This document shows, one piece after another, positions 47,158 to 56,733 of a DNA stretch of 64,000 nucleotides. The DNA is taken from positions 248,001-312,000 of the forward strand of contig NZ_JIBC01000009.1 in NCBI RefSeq assembly GCF_000620505.1, read 5' to 3'. The position numbers and the translations under genes are program-made. The stretch's first letter is position 1; the number at the start of each line of letters is the position of its first letter. Below the pieces are notes generated by a model that saw only the letters and a list, made by a program, of their open reading frames with translations, was not told the DNA's origin and searched no databases. This stretch comes from Sulfitobacter sp. 20_GPM-1509m. GTDB lineage: Bacteria; Pseudomonadota; Alphaproteobacteria; Rhodobacterales; Rhodobacteraceae.

Positions 47158-48396
47158 ATGACAACACTCACCGACCCCCCCAAGGGTGCGTTCCGGCCAT
47201 CTATGCTGCTGTACGATTCGCGGTATCGCTCGCTGACCTTGCAGGCGATTGCGGCCATCGTTCTGGCGTGCTGCTTTTTGTATCTTTATTCCAACCTGGC
47301 CGCCAACCTGCGCGCCGCGGGTTTGAATATCTCCTACGATTTTCTCGGCAACCCTGCGGGCTATGACATCAACCAGACGTTGATCGACTATACCAGCCAG
47401 TCCACCAACTGGCGCGCAGCTGTTGTCGGCATCCTGAACACGCTGCTGGTGGCCTTTCTGGCCTGTATCACAGCCACGGTCTTTGGTGTGCTGGCGGGTG
47501 TGCTGCGCCTGTCGCCCAACTGGCTGGTGCGCAAGCTGATGGCGTTCTACGTCGAAATCTTCCGCAACATTCCGGTGCTGATCTGGATCATCATCATCTT
47601 TACCATCATGACGGCGGTGCTGCCTTCGCCCAGTGCGTTCCGGGGCGAAAATGCCAGCAGTTCCATGCTGTTCGATGCCGTGGCCATGACCAACCGGGGC
47701 GTTTACGTGCCCGGTCCCTATTTCACACGGGGCTTTGGCGCCGAGGGCAATGGCGCGCTGAACTGGCTGCTGGTGATTGCCGTGCTGGTCGGGTCGCTGA
47801 TTGCGACACGTATGGTCACCGCTTCTGCGGATGCAAAGCAGGCCGCGACCGGTGTGCGCCCCAAAACGCTGTGGCTGAACCTGGGCATCTGGTTCGTGCC
47901 GATCATCGTGGTGTTGTTCGCGCTGGGCCTGACGTGGGACTATCCCGCTCTCAAAGGCTTCAACTTTCAGGGTGGCCTGAAAATCGGCGGTCCGCTGATC
48001 GCGCTGTGGTTCGCCCTGTCGATCTACACCGGTGCCTTTATCGCGGAAAACGTCCGCGCGGGCATTCAGGCGGTCTCGAAGGGCCAGACTGAAGCCGCTG
48101 CCGCCCTGGGCCTGCGCCCGCGCCGGATCATGGGGTTGGTTGTTCTGCCGCAGGCGCTGCGGGTCATCATCCCGCCGCTGATTTCGCAATATCTGAACAT
48201 CACCAAGAACTCTTCGCTGGCGATTGCCGTGGGCTATGCCGACATCACAGCGACGCTGGGCGGGATCACCCTGAACCAGACGGGCCGCGCGATCGAATGC
48301 GTGCTGCTGCTGATGTTGTTCTATCTCATCATCTCGTTGCTGATCTCGGCGTTCATGAACGTCTACAACAACGCAATGAAGCTGAAGGAGCGTTAA
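47158..48396 (+). CDS. bztB: amino-acid ABC transporter permease (AapQ/BztB type)
   Basis: A 412-aa inner-membrane permease. The long insert between the early and late membrane segments is typical of the Bzt/Aap class and explains the size, larger than normal amino-acid permeases. The EAA-like loop is AVSKGQTEAAAALGLRPRRIMGLVVLPQALRVIIPP, the contact with the ATPase. About seven hydrophobic segments. It is 3 bases before bztC. Confidence 0.92.
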   Translation: MTTLTDPPKGAFRPSMLLYDSRYRSLTLQAIAAIVLACCFLYLYSNLAANLRAAGLNISYDFLGNPAGYDINQTLIDYTSQSTNWRAAVVGILNTLLVAFLACITATVFGVLAGVLRLSPNWLVRKLMAFYVEIFRNIPVLIWIIIIFTIMTAVLPSPSAFRGENASSSMLFDAVAMTNRGVYVPGPYFTRGFGAEGNGALNWLLVIAVLVGSLIATRMVTASADAKQAATGVRPKTLWLNLGIWFVPIIVVLFALGLTWDYPALKGFNFQGGLKIGGPLIALWFALSIYTGAFIAENVRAGIQAVSKGQTEAAAALGLRPRRIMGLVVLPQALRVIIPPLISQYLNITKNSSLAIAVGYADITATLGGITLNQTGRAIECVLLLMLFYLIISLLISAFMNVYNNAMKLKER

Positions 48397-48399
48397 GCC

Positions 48400-49698
48400 A
48401 TGTCCGATACACATGCAGAATCCATCCGCTTCGTGCGTGAAACAACCCTGCCACAGGCGGAGCCGCCCGTGGCCGAACGGGGGGTGTACAAATGGGGCCG
48501 CGAGAACCTGTTTGCCACGCCCGGCAACGCCCTGCTGACGCTGGTTGCGCTCTACGTGATCTATGTGGTGCTGTCGGCGATCCTGCCGTGGCTGCTGAAC
48601 GGTGTGTGGAACGCGAGCAGCCTGTCCGAATGCCGCGAGATTCTGGCGGGTGAAACGGGTGGCTGTTTCGCCGTACTGGTCGACCGCTGGCAACAGCTGT
48701 TGTTCGGCTTCAAATACCCATCCGACGAATACTGGCGCCCGGCTCTGGCCTTTGTGCTGTTCTTCGTGGCGGCGGCGCCTGTGCTGTTCTTTGACCTGCC
48801 GCGCAAGATGCTGGCGTTCACGGCGGTCTTTCCCTTCCTGGCCTATTGGCTGATCTGGGGCGGTCCGGTTCTGGTGCCTGTCGTCGCGCTGGTCGGTGTC
48901 GTGGTGGGCTATCTGGCCTACGCCAGACTTGTCACCCAGAGCTTTGCGGGCGGCTTTTTCGGCGGCATTGCAGCGGCGGCGGTGACGTGGATCATCGGCG
49001 GTTACATTGTCGACTGGGTGTCCGGCCCGTCGTCCCTGCTGCGCGCGGTGCCAAGCCGCGATCTGGGCGGGTACATGCTGAACTTTATGCTGGGCGTCAC
49101 CTGTGTGTCGCTGTCGGTGCCCTTTGGCATCGCGCTGGCACTGGGGCGGCAATCGTCGATGCCGCTGATCAAATGGGTCAGCGTCGTGTTCATCGAATTC
49201 ATCCGCGGCGTGCCGTTGATCACATTGCTGTTCGTGGCAAGCGTGATGCTGGCCTATTTCTTCCCGCCGGATTCGAACGTCGACCTGTTCCTGCGCGTTG
49301 TCATCATGATCACCATGTTCTCCTCGGCCTATATCGCCGAGGTGATCCGCGGTGGTCTGGCGGCCCTGCCCAAGGGCCAGTACGAGGCAGCCGACAGTCT
49401 GGGGCTGGATTATGCGCAGGCCATGCGCCTGATCATCCTGCCGCAGGCGCTCAAGATCTCGATCCCCGGCATCGTCAACATCGCGGTGGGCCTGTTCAAG
49501 GACACCACGCTGGTTTCGGTGATTTCCATGTTCGACCTGGTCGGCATGATCCGGGGTCCGATCCTGGCCTCGACCGACTGGAACGGCGTTTACTGGGAAC
49601 TTCTGGGCTTTGCCGCCTTGCTGTTCTTCGTCGTCTGCTACGGCATTTCGCAATATTCGCAGTGGCTGGAACGCCGTCTTGCGACAGACCACCGTTAA
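48400..49698 (+). CDS. bztC: amino-acid ABC transporter permease (AapM/BztC type)
   Basis: A 432-aa partner permease. The EAA-like loop is ALPKGQYEAADSLGLDYAQAMRLIILPQALKISIPG, close to the BztB copy. The N-terminal region carries a cytoplasmic stretch, then membrane segments, with an extra central block as in BztC. It pairs with BztB in the membrane. bztD follows after 15 bases with GAGAGAGG. Confidence 0.92.
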   Translation: MSDTHAESIRFVRETTLPQAEPPVAERGVYKWGRENLFATPGNALLTLVALYVIYVVLSAILPWLLNGVWNASSLSECREILAGETGGCFAVLVDRWQQLLFGFKYPSDEYWRPALAFVLFFVAAAPVLFFDLPRKMLAFTAVFPFLAYWLIWGGPVLVPVVALVGVVVGYLAYARLVTQSFAGGFFGGIAAAAVTWIIGGYIVDWVSGPSSLLRAVPSRDLGGYMLNFMLGVTCVSLSVPFGIALALGRQSSMPLIKWVSVVFIEFIRGVPLITLLFVASVMLAYFFPPDSNVDLFLRVVIMITMFSSAYIAEVIRGGLAALPKGQYEAADSLGLDYAQAMRLIILPQALKISIPGIVNIAVGLFKDTTLVSVISMFDLVGMIRGPILASTDWNGVYWELLGFAALLFFVVCYGISQYSQWLERRLATDHR

Positions 49699-49713
49699 GA
49701 GAGAGGTTCAGAC

Positions 49714-50493
49714 ATGACTGAAGCCGTAAAATCGCCCGCCCAGATGACCGTTTCGGACGAGGTGGCCATTTCCATCCACAAGATGAACAAATGGTATGGC
49801 ACGTTCCACGTGCTGCGCGACATCGACCTGACGGTGAACCGCGGGGAACGCATCGTGATCTGCGGGCCGTCAGGCTCGGGGAAATCGACGCTGATCCGCT
49901 GTATCAACGCGCTGGAAGAGCATCAGAAGGGGACGATCGAAGTCGATGGCACGCTGTTGTCCTCGGATCTGAAAAACATCGACAAGATCCGCTCCGAGGT
50001 TGGCATGTGCTTTCAGCACTTCAACCTGTTCCCGCATCTGACCATTCTGGAAAACTGCACGCTGGCCCCGATCTGGGTGCGCAAGACGCCCAAGAAGGAA
50101 GCCGAGGAAATCGCGATGCATTTCCTGGAAAAGGTGAAGATCCCCGATCAGGCCGACAAATACCCCGGCCAGCTTTCGGGTGGTCAGCAACAACGTGTGG
50201 CCATCGCCCGCAGCCTGTGCATGCGTCCGCGCATCATGCTGTTTGATGAGCCCACATCGGCGCTGGACCCCGAGATGATCAAGGAGGTTCTGGACACGAT
50301 GATCGAGCTGGCCGAAGAGGGCATGACCATGCTCTGCGTGACGCACGAGATGGGCTTTGCCCGTCAGGTGGCGAACCGCGTGATCTTCATGGATCAGGGC
50401 CAGATCGTCGAACAGAACGAGCCCGAAGAGTTCTTCAACAACCCGCAATCGCCGCGGACGCAGTTGTTCCTCAGCCAGATCCTCGGGCACTGA
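49714..50493 (+). CDS. bztD: amino-acid ABC transporter ATP-binding protein (AapP/BztD type)
   Basis: A 259-aa ATPase that powers BztB and BztC. Walker A is GPSGSGKST, the signature LSGGQQQR, Walker [13 protein letters not shown], and the H-loop His is in CVTHEMGFA. The N-terminus before [11 protein letters not shown] is the usual extension. Last gene of the operon; a SixA-like gene converges 25 bases downstream. Confidence 0.95.
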   Translation: MTEAVKSPAQMTVSDEVAISIHKMNKWYGTFHVLRDIDLTVNRGERIVICGPSGSGKSTLIRCINALEEHQKGTIEVDGTLLSSDLKNIDKIRSEVGMCFQHFNLFPHLTILENCTLAPIWVRKTPKKEAEEIAMHFLEKVKIPDQADKYPGQLSGGQQQRVAIARSLCMRPRIMLFDEPTSALDPEMIKEVLDTMIELAEEGMTMLCVTHEMGFARQVANRVIFMDQGQIVEQNEPEEFFNNPQSPRTQLFLSQILGH

Positions 50494-50518
50494 GGTCCGC
50501 GCGCCTTGGGGCGCAGGC

Positions 50519-51010
50519 TCAGATCACATCGCTGGGAATTGCAAAATCCATCGGCTGGCCCTTGTGCCAGCCGATGTCGTTCCAGCGGTCCACATCGAAG
50601 CGCACCACCAGCGTGGCGCAGGTGGGATAGTCGGCGAACCGCAGATGCGCTGGGCGCTTGGCGCACAGCTGCCATGCCATTTCGCCGATGCCGGGATTGT
50701 GGCCCAGCATCAGCACAGTGGGGGCGGTCGCCTTGCGCAACAGGTCCAGCATCACGTCGCTGCCTTGCAGATACAGATCGCGCGTGATCGTCGCGGGTAC
50801 GTCGAACTCCAACCTGCCAAATGTCTCGACCGTGCGCCCGGCAGAGGACACCAATGCGGCATCCGGCACATGTCCCTGCGCCCGCAGCCAATTGCCCATG
50901 GCCGTCGCCCCCTCGCGCCCGCGTGCGTTCAGGGGGCGGTCGTGGTCGTCCAGCGTGGCAAGGTTCCAGTCGGATTTGGCATGGCGCATCAGGATCAGGG
51001 TGCAGGTCAT
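50519..51010 (-). CDS. SixA-like histidine phosphatase
   Basis: A 163-aa phosphatase of the histidine-phosphatase superfamily. The RHG-type motif LMRHAKSDW has the catalytic His10, and LGHNPG near residue 103 holds the second His. E. coli SixA dephosphorylates histidine-phosphorylated proteins including PtsN-pathway components, which is of interest given the PTS genes at the window start, but that link is inference. It is the last gene of the rpmH train and overlaps the ferredoxin gene by 4 nt. Confidence 0.85.
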   Translation of the reverse strand: MTCTLILMRHAKSDWNLATLDDHDRPLNARGREGATAMGNWLRAQGHVPDAALVSSAGRTVETFGRLEFDVPATITRDLYLQGSDVMLDLLRKATAPTVLMLGHNPGIGEMAWQLCAKRPAHLRFADYPTCATLVVRFDVDRWNDIGWHKGQPMDFAIPSDVI

Positions 51011-51624
51011 GTCGGGTGAAAGGCCTTCATATGGAAACGGGATTGGGCGTCGGGGCGGTCAAAGCTCTGGCTGACGGGACAGGCGCGCCGCACCTTGCAA
51101 CCGCGGGTCATGCAATCGGCGCCTGCGTCGGTTTCCAGAAAGGCCTTGCAGGCGGGCACGTCATAAGGCGGCGTATCGGACAGCGCGCCCACGGGGCAGG
51201 CGGCAACGCAAGGCTTGGCGCAGGTGTCGCATGGGCTGGTTGCGAGCGGCGGCGGAAATTCGGGATTGGTGTCAAAGATCAGCGCCCCCCGTATCGAGAT
51301 CATCATACCTGCGGTGTCGTGCACCATCATGCCCACAGGGCTTTGGAAAAATCGACCCGTGTCCATGGCCCAAGCAATAAACGGCGCATAGGGTGGCCCG
51401 TCAGACGGATAGCGGGCGGTGGCCCCGAAAGTCCCGGCCAGAGCGCCGATGATGCGTTTTGACCAACGGTCCAGCGGGTTCGGATGCCCGTCGCCATATT
51501 CGGCGCTGGCGGCAAACACCGGCCAAAAGGCTGCATCGCAGCCCACCAGCACGCGGCCATTGCTGGCCCCCATCACCATCAGCCCGTGCGGCCTGCAGGC
51601 CTCGGAGATCGCGTCCAGCGTCAC
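51007..51624 (-). CDS. ferredoxin-type protein
   Basis: A 205-aa protein. The C-terminal part has CDTCAKPCVAACPVGALS, a four-Cys cluster motif CxxCxxxCxxxCP, and a second, atypical set (DCMTRGCKVRRACPVS). This suggests one or two [4Fe-4S] clusters. The upstream part is unlike standard ferredoxins. The GTG at 51624 overlaps the sterol desaturase stop (GTGA), so translation is probably coupled; a longer frame runs into that gene and is rejected. Function unknown, likely electron transfer. Confidence 0.7.
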   Translation of the reverse strand: MTLDAISEACRPHGLMVMGASNGRVLVGCDAAFWPVFAASAEYGDGHPNPLDRWSKRIIGALAGTFGATARYPSDGPPYAPFIAWAMDTGRFFQSPVGMMVHDTAGMMISIRGALIFDTNPEFPPPLATSPCDTCAKPCVAACPVGALSDTPPYDVPACKAFLETDAGADCMTRGCKVRRACPVSQSFDRPDAQSRFHMKAFHPT

Positions 51625-52415
51625 TTGCGCAGAAACGGCAGGGCCAGCGACCAGCCAAAGCGGGACGGGCGGTCGTCCCGCCATTCCAGCCCGGTCTGCA
51701 TCGCGTCATGCCCGTCGCGCGGCTGCGCGATATAGGTGCCGAACAGGCGGTCCCACAGCGACAGGGAAAAGCCATAGTTGCTGTCATGCTCTGCGCGGTC
51801 CGTCGAATGGTGCACACGGTGCATGTCGGGGGTCACCAGCACACGGCGCAGCGGACGGTCCAGCCACGTGGGCAGGGCGATGTTGGAATGGTTGAACATG
51901 GCCGTGCCGTTCAGGATCACCTCGAACAGCACCACGGCCAGCGCGGCGGGGCCGATCAGATAGACCAGCGCGATTTTCAGCAGCATTGACAGGGCAATTT
52001 CCAGCGGATGAAAGCGGATTGCCGTGGTCACGTCCATGTCGACATCGGCGTGGTGCACCCGGTGCAGCCGCCACAGCAGCGGCACCTTGTGCGTCACCAG
52101 ATGCTGCGCCCAGATTGCCAGATCGAAAATCAGCACCGCCAGCGTGATCTCGACCCACGCGGGCCAGTTCAGCAGGTTGAACAGCCCCCAGCCGTTGGCC
52201 GCCGCATCCACCGCCGCCCCGACGGCCAGCAAGGGCAAAGCCAGCGCCAGCAGGCGCAGCGTCGCGGTGCTGGCAAGGATGATGCCCCAGTTGGTCACCC
52301 AACGTCCTGTGCGCCCCTGTGCGCGTGCGCGGCGGGGGATCAGTACCTCGGCCAGCGCCAGCAGGGCAAACAGCCCCAGAAAGACGCCGAGGCGGAGGGT
52401 GGTTTCATGTTCCAT
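51621..52415 (-). CDS. sterol desaturase / fatty acid hydroxylase family membrane protein
   Basis: A 264-aa integral-membrane protein with histidine clusters for a di-iron site: QHLVTH, HRVHHADVDMD and MHRVHHST. Four to five membrane segments. Related enzymes oxidise or desaturate lipids using electrons from ferredoxin or cytochrome; the coupled downstream ferredoxin could supply them, which is inference. The substrate in bacteria without sterols is unknown. Confidence 0.85.
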   Translation of the reverse strand: MEHETTLRLGVFLGLFALLALAEVLIPRRARAQGRTGRWVTNWGIILASTATLRLLALALPLLAVGAAVDAAANGWGLFNLLNWPAWVEITLAVLIFDLAIWAQHLVTHKVPLLWRLHRVHHADVDMDVTTAIRFHPLEIALSMLLKIALVYLIGPAALAVVLFEVILNGTAMFNHSNIALPTWLDRPLRRVLVTPDMHRVHHSTDRAEHDSNYGFSLSLWDRLFGTYIAQPRDGHDAMQTGLEWRDDRPSRFGWSLALPFLRK

Positions 52416-52480
52416 GTATCGTTGGTAGCCGCACCAGACGCGCCTGCCAAGCGGCGGCGCGTCACAAGCACGTCAGGGCG

Positions 52481-53341
52481 TCAGCGGCGGATGATGCTGC
52501 CCGCGCCGTGGTCGGTGAACAGTTCCAGCAGACAGGCATTGGGCGCCCGCCCGTCGAGGATCACAACCGCCCGCACGCCCGACGCGATGGCATCCAGCGC
52601 CGTTTCGGTCTTGGGGATCATGCCGCCCGCGATGGTGCCGTCGGCGGTCATCTCGCGGATCTGTGCCGCGGTCATTTCGGTCACGACCTCGCCTTCGGCG
52701 TTCTTCACGCCGGACACGTCCGTAAGCAGCAGCAGCCGGTCGGCCTTGAGCGCCCCGGCAATGGCACCCGCCGCCGTGTCGCCGTTGATGTTGTATGTTT
52801 CGCCATTGGCGCCAGAGCCCAGCGGCGCGATGACCGGAATGATCTCCTGCGCAAAGAGGGTTTCCAGAATGCGCGGGTCCATCTTGTTCGGCGTGCCGAC
52901 CAGACCCAGCGCGGGGTCGGTGGGGATACATTCGATCAGGTTCGCATCCTTGCCCGACAGGCCCACCGCACGGCCGCCCTGGGCATTGATCGCCTGAACG
53001 ATACGCTTGTTGACCAGACCGGACAGGACCATTTCGACGACGTCCATCGTCGCCTTGTCGGTGACGCGCTTGCCGTTCACAAACTCGGACTTGATGTCCA
53101 GTTTCTCCAGCATGGCGTTGATCATCGGCCCACCGCCGTGCACGATCACGGGGTTCACGCCCACCTGCCGCATCAGAACCACATCGGCGGCAAATGTCGC
53201 CATCGCCTCGTCGCTGCCCATGGCGTGACCGCCCAGCTTGATCACCACACGCGCGCCGGAGTAGCGCTGCATATAGGGCAGGGCCTGGCTGAGTGTGCGG
53301 GCTGTGGCGATCCAGTCGCGGTTCATATCTTGCTTTCTCAT
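52481..53341 (-). CDS. argB: acetylglutamate kinase
   Basis: A 286-aa kinase for the second step of arginine synthesis. [10 protein letters not shown] binds phosphate, VHGGGPMI the acetylglutamate, and [26 protein letters not shown] the nucleotide side. [14 protein letters not shown] near the end is also conserved. GAGGG precedes the ATG at 53341; a second ATG lies 5 codons on. Probably arginine-feedback regulated in some relatives; no regulatory extension is seen. Confidence 0.95.
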   Translation of the reverse strand: MRKQDMNRDWIATARTLSQALPYMQRYSGARVVIKLGGHAMGSDEAMATFAADVVLMRQVGVNPVIVHGGGPMINAMLEKLDIKSEFVNGKRVTDKATMDVVEMVLSGLVNKRIVQAINAQGGRAVGLSGKDANLIECIPTDPALGLVGTPNKMDPRILETLFAQEIIPVIAPLGSGANGETYNINGDTAAGAIAGALKADRLLLLTDVSGVKNAEGEVVTEMTAAQIREMTADGTIAGGMIPKTETALDAIASGVRAVVILDGRAPNACLLELFTDHGAGSIIRR

Positions 53342-53389
53342 ATGCGTCCCTCGTGCCCCGTTATCGACAAAGGCTGCGGCGCCTTCAAG

Positions 53390-54040
53390 TTATTCCAGCG
53401 TGGAAATCAGCGCGCGCAGGGTGGGGATGCCCCAGCCCTTTTCGCTGCTTGTCACGACAATCTCGGGATAGGCGGCAGGGTGTTTGGCCAATGCGCCGCG
53501 CACCTGTTCGATGATCGCGGTGCGCTCGGCTTCCTTGACCTTGTCGGCCTTGGTCAGGATCACCTGAAAGGTCACCGCCGAACTGTCCAGCAGGGACATG
53601 ATCTCGTCATCGACCTTCTTGATGCCGTGGCGCGCGTCCACCAGCACAAAGGCGCGGCGCAGGGTCTGCCGCCCGCCAAGGTACTGTTTCAGCAGGCGCT
53701 GCCATTTTTCGACCACCTGCAAGGGCGCGTTGGCATAGCCATAGCCGGGAAGGTCGACCAGATACAGCTCATCCCCGGCGGTGAAAAAGTTGATCTCTTG
53801 CGTGCGCCCCGGCGTGTTCGATGCTCGCGCCAGCGCCTTGGTGCCGGTCAGCGCGTTGATCAGGCTGGATTTGCCCACGTTGGACCGGCCGGCAAAGCAG
53901 ACTTCCATGCGGTCGGGATCGGGCAGGCCGGACATGGCCACCACGCCTTTGACGAACACGGTTTCGCCCGCGAACAGCAAGCGGCCCTTTTCGGCGGTCT
54001 GGGCGTCCGGCTCTTCCGCCAGTTTGAAATTGACCTGCAT
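53390..54040 (-). CDS. engB: ribosome biogenesis GTP-binding protein EngB/YsxC
   Basis: A 216-aa GTPase needed for large-subunit assembly. G1 GRSNVGKSS, G3 DLPGYG, G4 TKADK and G5-like TSSEKGWG are present. The start overlaps the MOSC stop (TGATG); a GTG 3 bases earlier is an alternative. Placement next to yidC is usual in alphaproteobacteria. Confidence 0.95.
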   Translation of the reverse strand: MQVNFKLAEEPDAQTAEKGRLLFAGETVFVKGVVAMSGLPDPDRMEVCFAGRSNVGKSSLINALTGTKALARASNTPGRTQEINFFTAGDELYLVDLPGYGYANAPLQVVEKWQRLLKQYLGGRQTLRRAFVLVDARHGIKKVDDEIMSLLDSSAVTFQVILTKADKVKEAERTAIIEQVRGALAKHPAAYPEIVVTSSEKGWGIPTLRALISTLE

Positions 54041-54795
54041 CACAGAACCTCGACCTTGTCGCCCAGAGAAATATTGCCGCCCTTGGTGACCTCGGCATAG
54101 ATGCCGAAATCCTGATGGCCGAACTGCCCGCGCAAGGCACCCAGCGTGTCGGCGTCACGGACACCGTTGTGCGGGTTCGCTGCGGTGTGCATACAGCGTT
54201 TGATCCGCTCGCGCACGTGCAGCACCGCATCCCCGATGGCGATGTCGCGGTCGATCCAGTCGAACTCGCCCCATGCGTCCAACCCGTCCAGCCAGATGTT
54301 GCCACGCCAGCGTTCGGTTTCCAGCGGCTGGTCCAGCACGCCCTGAACAGCGGCATGCGAGGCTGTGTTCATCACCGAAATGGAGGGAAAGGCGCTGTCG
54401 GTCAGGCCGCGATTCGGCACGCTTGCGATCCCGTCGGGCAGCAACCGGTCCTCAGGGCACAGCGGCGTGACCCATGAGATGAACCGCTGCGCATCCTCCG
54501 CATCGTCGGGGCGAAAGGTCAGGCTGCCCAGATCGACATGGGTCAGCGTGATGGTGCACGTATCCTCGTCCAGCTTGGCCCACAGGCCCGCCAGCTTGGG
54601 TGTCAGCGTGCCCAGCATAAAGTTGCGGCAGGCCACCCATTCGGGGTCCTGCGCGTCAAACTTTGTCTTGTCGTGGGTCACGGCCCATGTGCGGTCCCAC
54701 GGCATCGTCTGGCCGGGGGCAAGGGTGACCGATTTGATCGCCTCGCGCCCGTGACTTTTGATGGGATGGCGCCAAAGGGCCGTGACTGTGATCAT
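54040..54795 (-). CDS. MOSC domain-containing protein
   Basis: A 251-aa protein with an N-terminal beta-barrel MOSC_N part and a MOSC domain. NIWLDGLDAWGEFDWIDRDIAIGD and the conserved Cys near residue 201 in IKRCMHTAANPHNG are typical. MOSC domains bind molybdenum cofactor sulfur or act as Moco sulfurase/reductase partners. It overlaps yidC (ATGA) and engB by 1-4 nt, so it is embedded in the yidC train. Confidence 0.85.
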   Translation of the reverse strand: MITVTALWRHPIKSHGREAIKSVTLAPGQTMPWDRTWAVTHDKTKFDAQDPEWVACRNFMLGTLTPKLAGLWAKLDEDTCTITLTHVDLGSLTFRPDDAEDAQRFISWVTPLCPEDRLLPDGIASVPNRGLTDSAFPSISVMNTASHAAVQGVLDQPLETERWRGNIWLDGLDAWGEFDWIDRDIAIGDAVLHVRERIKRCMHTAANPHNGVRDADTLGALRGQFGHQDFGIYAEVTKGGNISLGDKVEVL

Positions 54796-56606
54796 TTTTT
54801 GGCGTCCTTGGGCGTGCGTTTGAAGCCGCCCTTGATGTTGCCAAGGATGTCAGGCGTGTACCCCTGCGAACGCATGATCAGGTACTGTTGCGTGAACGTG
54901 ATCGTGTTGTTCGCGATCCAGTAGACCACCAGGCCGCTGGCGAAACCGCCCAGCATGAACATGAACACCCATGGCATCCAGGCAAAGATCATCTGTTGCG
55001 TGGCGTCTGTGGGTGCCGGGTTCAGTTTCTGTTGCAGGAACATCGAGATGCCCAGCAGCAGCGGCAGGATACCGATAAAGATCAGCGCCATCATGGACCC
55101 GGCCTCGGGGACACCCCAGGGCAGCAGGCCGAACAGGTTGAAGATCGACGTGGGGTCCGGCGCGCTGAGGTCCTGGAAGGGACCGAAGAACGGCGCATGG
55201 CGCAGTTCGATGGTGACAAAGATCACCTTGTAGAGCGAGAAGAAGATCGGGATCTGCAACAGGATCGGCAGACAGCCCGCGGCGGGGTTCACCTTGTTCT
55301 TCTTGTAGAGCTCCATCATGCCCTGCTGGACCTTTTGACGGTCGTCGCCCGCATCGGCTTTCAGCTTCTCCATCTCGGGCTGCAATTCTTTCATGCGCGC
55401 CATCGAGACATAGGATTTGTAGGCCAGCGGGAACAGCACGGCCTTGATGATCAGCGTCAGGGTGATGATCGACAGACCCATGTTGCCGATCAGCTTGTGC
55501 AGCTCGTGCAGCAGCCAGAAGATCGGCTTGGTCAGGAAAAAGAACCAGCCCCAGTCGATGCTGTCGACAAAGCCGCTGATGCCTGCCTTTTGATAGGCTT
55601 GCAGGACTTCCCATTCCTTGGGGCCTGCGAACATCTGTGTGTCGCTGGTGACGGTCTGGCCCGGCTCGACGGTGCGTGTGGGCAGGCGCGTGACGGCACG
55701 GTAGACGTTGGCGGCCTGGTCATAGGTCAGCGCCTGGTCAAAGGTTGTGCCGGTCTCGGGGATCAGGATCGTCTGCCAGTAGTGGTCCGAAAAGCCGATC
55801 CAGCCCTCGGTGACGTCCTTGGTCACGATGGCGGGGCGGCCCCATGCGGGGTCGACGTCGGCATCGGGGATTTCGTCCCATTTGGTCTCTGTCAGCTCGC
55901 CATTGGCCATGGCAACCGCGCCTTCGTGCAGGATGAAGAATTTCTTCAGGCCCGATGGCTCACCATGGCGCACGACCATGCCATAGGGGGCTGCGCGCAC
56001 GGCGGTGTCGCTGTTGTTGCTCAGGGTCTGGACGATGTTGAACATATATTCGTCGTCCACCGAAATTTCGCGGCGGAAGACCAGACCGTTGCCGTTGTCC
56101 CATTCCAGCGTCACAGGCGTGTCGACCGTCAGCGCGCCTGTGCCCACTTGCGTCCATTCGGTCGACGGGCCGGGCACCGCATCGGCGGGCAGGTCGCCAG
56201 CGGGGGCCCAGCCTTGAAGCGCGTAATAGGCATCGGGCGAGCCGACGGGCGCCAGCATGGTGACGGTCTCGGAATCGGGTTCGATGGTGACGTGGTAGTC
56301 TTTCAGGCGCAGTTGATCGAGACGGCCACCGGCCAGCGAGATCGAGCCGTCCAGGCGCGCGGTGTCGATCTGGATGCGCGGCGCTTCCACGGCAGCGACG
56401 GGGGCCTGTGTCACCGGCGCTGCAGCGTCGGGCTGGCTCGCCGCGCCAGAAGGCACGGTCGCGGTGCCGTCAGTGCTCTGCACCTGCTCGGTCGGAGTTT
56501 CAGTCGCCGGATCGGGTTCCGGCGGGGGAAACGCCACGAACCAGACAAGGATCACGACGAAGCTGAGAGCTGTTGCAAGAATAAGGTTCTTGTTCTGATC
56601 GTCCAT
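54792..56606 (-). CDS. yidC: membrane protein insertase YidC
   Basis: A 604-aa insertase. First membrane segment LILATALSFVVILVWFV, then a long periplasmic domain (about 60-360), then the conserved insertase core near 380-590: MARMKELQPEMEKLKADAGDD (cytoplasmic loop), AGCLPILLQIPIFFSLYKV, and FAWMPWVFMFMLGGFASGLVVYW. The ATG at 56606 (MDDQNKNLILATALSF) is chosen; a GTG at 56618 is an alternative. It is separated from rnpA-yidD by ttcA and an EAL gene. Confidence 0.96.
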   Translation of the reverse strand: MDDQNKNLILATALSFVVILVWFVAFPPPEPDPATETPTEQVQSTDGTATVPSGAASQPDAAAPVTQAPVAAVEAPRIQIDTARLDGSISLAGGRLDQLRLKDYHVTIEPDSETVTMLAPVGSPDAYYALQGWAPAGDLPADAVPGPSTEWTQVGTGALTVDTPVTLEWDNGNGLVFRREISVDDEYMFNIVQTLSNNSDTAVRAAPYGMVVRHGEPSGLKKFFILHEGAVAMANGELTETKWDEIPDADVDPAWGRPAIVTKDVTEGWIGFSDHYWQTILIPETGTTFDQALTYDQAANVYRAVTRLPTRTVEPGQTVTSDTQMFAGPKEWEVLQAYQKAGISGFVDSIDWGWFFFLTKPIFWLLHELHKLIGNMGLSIITLTLIIKAVLFPLAYKSYVSMARMKELQPEMEKLKADAGDDRQKVQQGMMELYKKNKVNPAAGCLPILLQIPIFFSLYKVIFVTIELRHAPFFGPFQDLSAPDPTSIFNLFGLLPWGVPEAGSMMALIFIGILPLLLGISMFLQQKLNPAPTDATQQMIFAWMPWVFMFMLGGFASGLVVYWIANNTITFTQQYLIMRSQGYTPDILGNIKGGFKRTPKDAKK

Positions 56607-56733
56607 AGGGACAGGCACCTGCGCAATTTGTATATCACGCAGGGTTCAACAGAGATGGGACCCAAAGGTCAAGCGGATTCGGGGACGCGGGCGCTGACCC
56701 GCTGCGCCTTATCCGCGCAGGCAGGACGGTGTT

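Noticed and set aside
47113-49692. 859-aa open frame on the minus strand across bztB and bztC
   Set aside because: It is antisense to two clear transporter genes, has Arg/His/Gln-rich composition typical of reverse-strand frames in GC-rich DNA, and matches no family.
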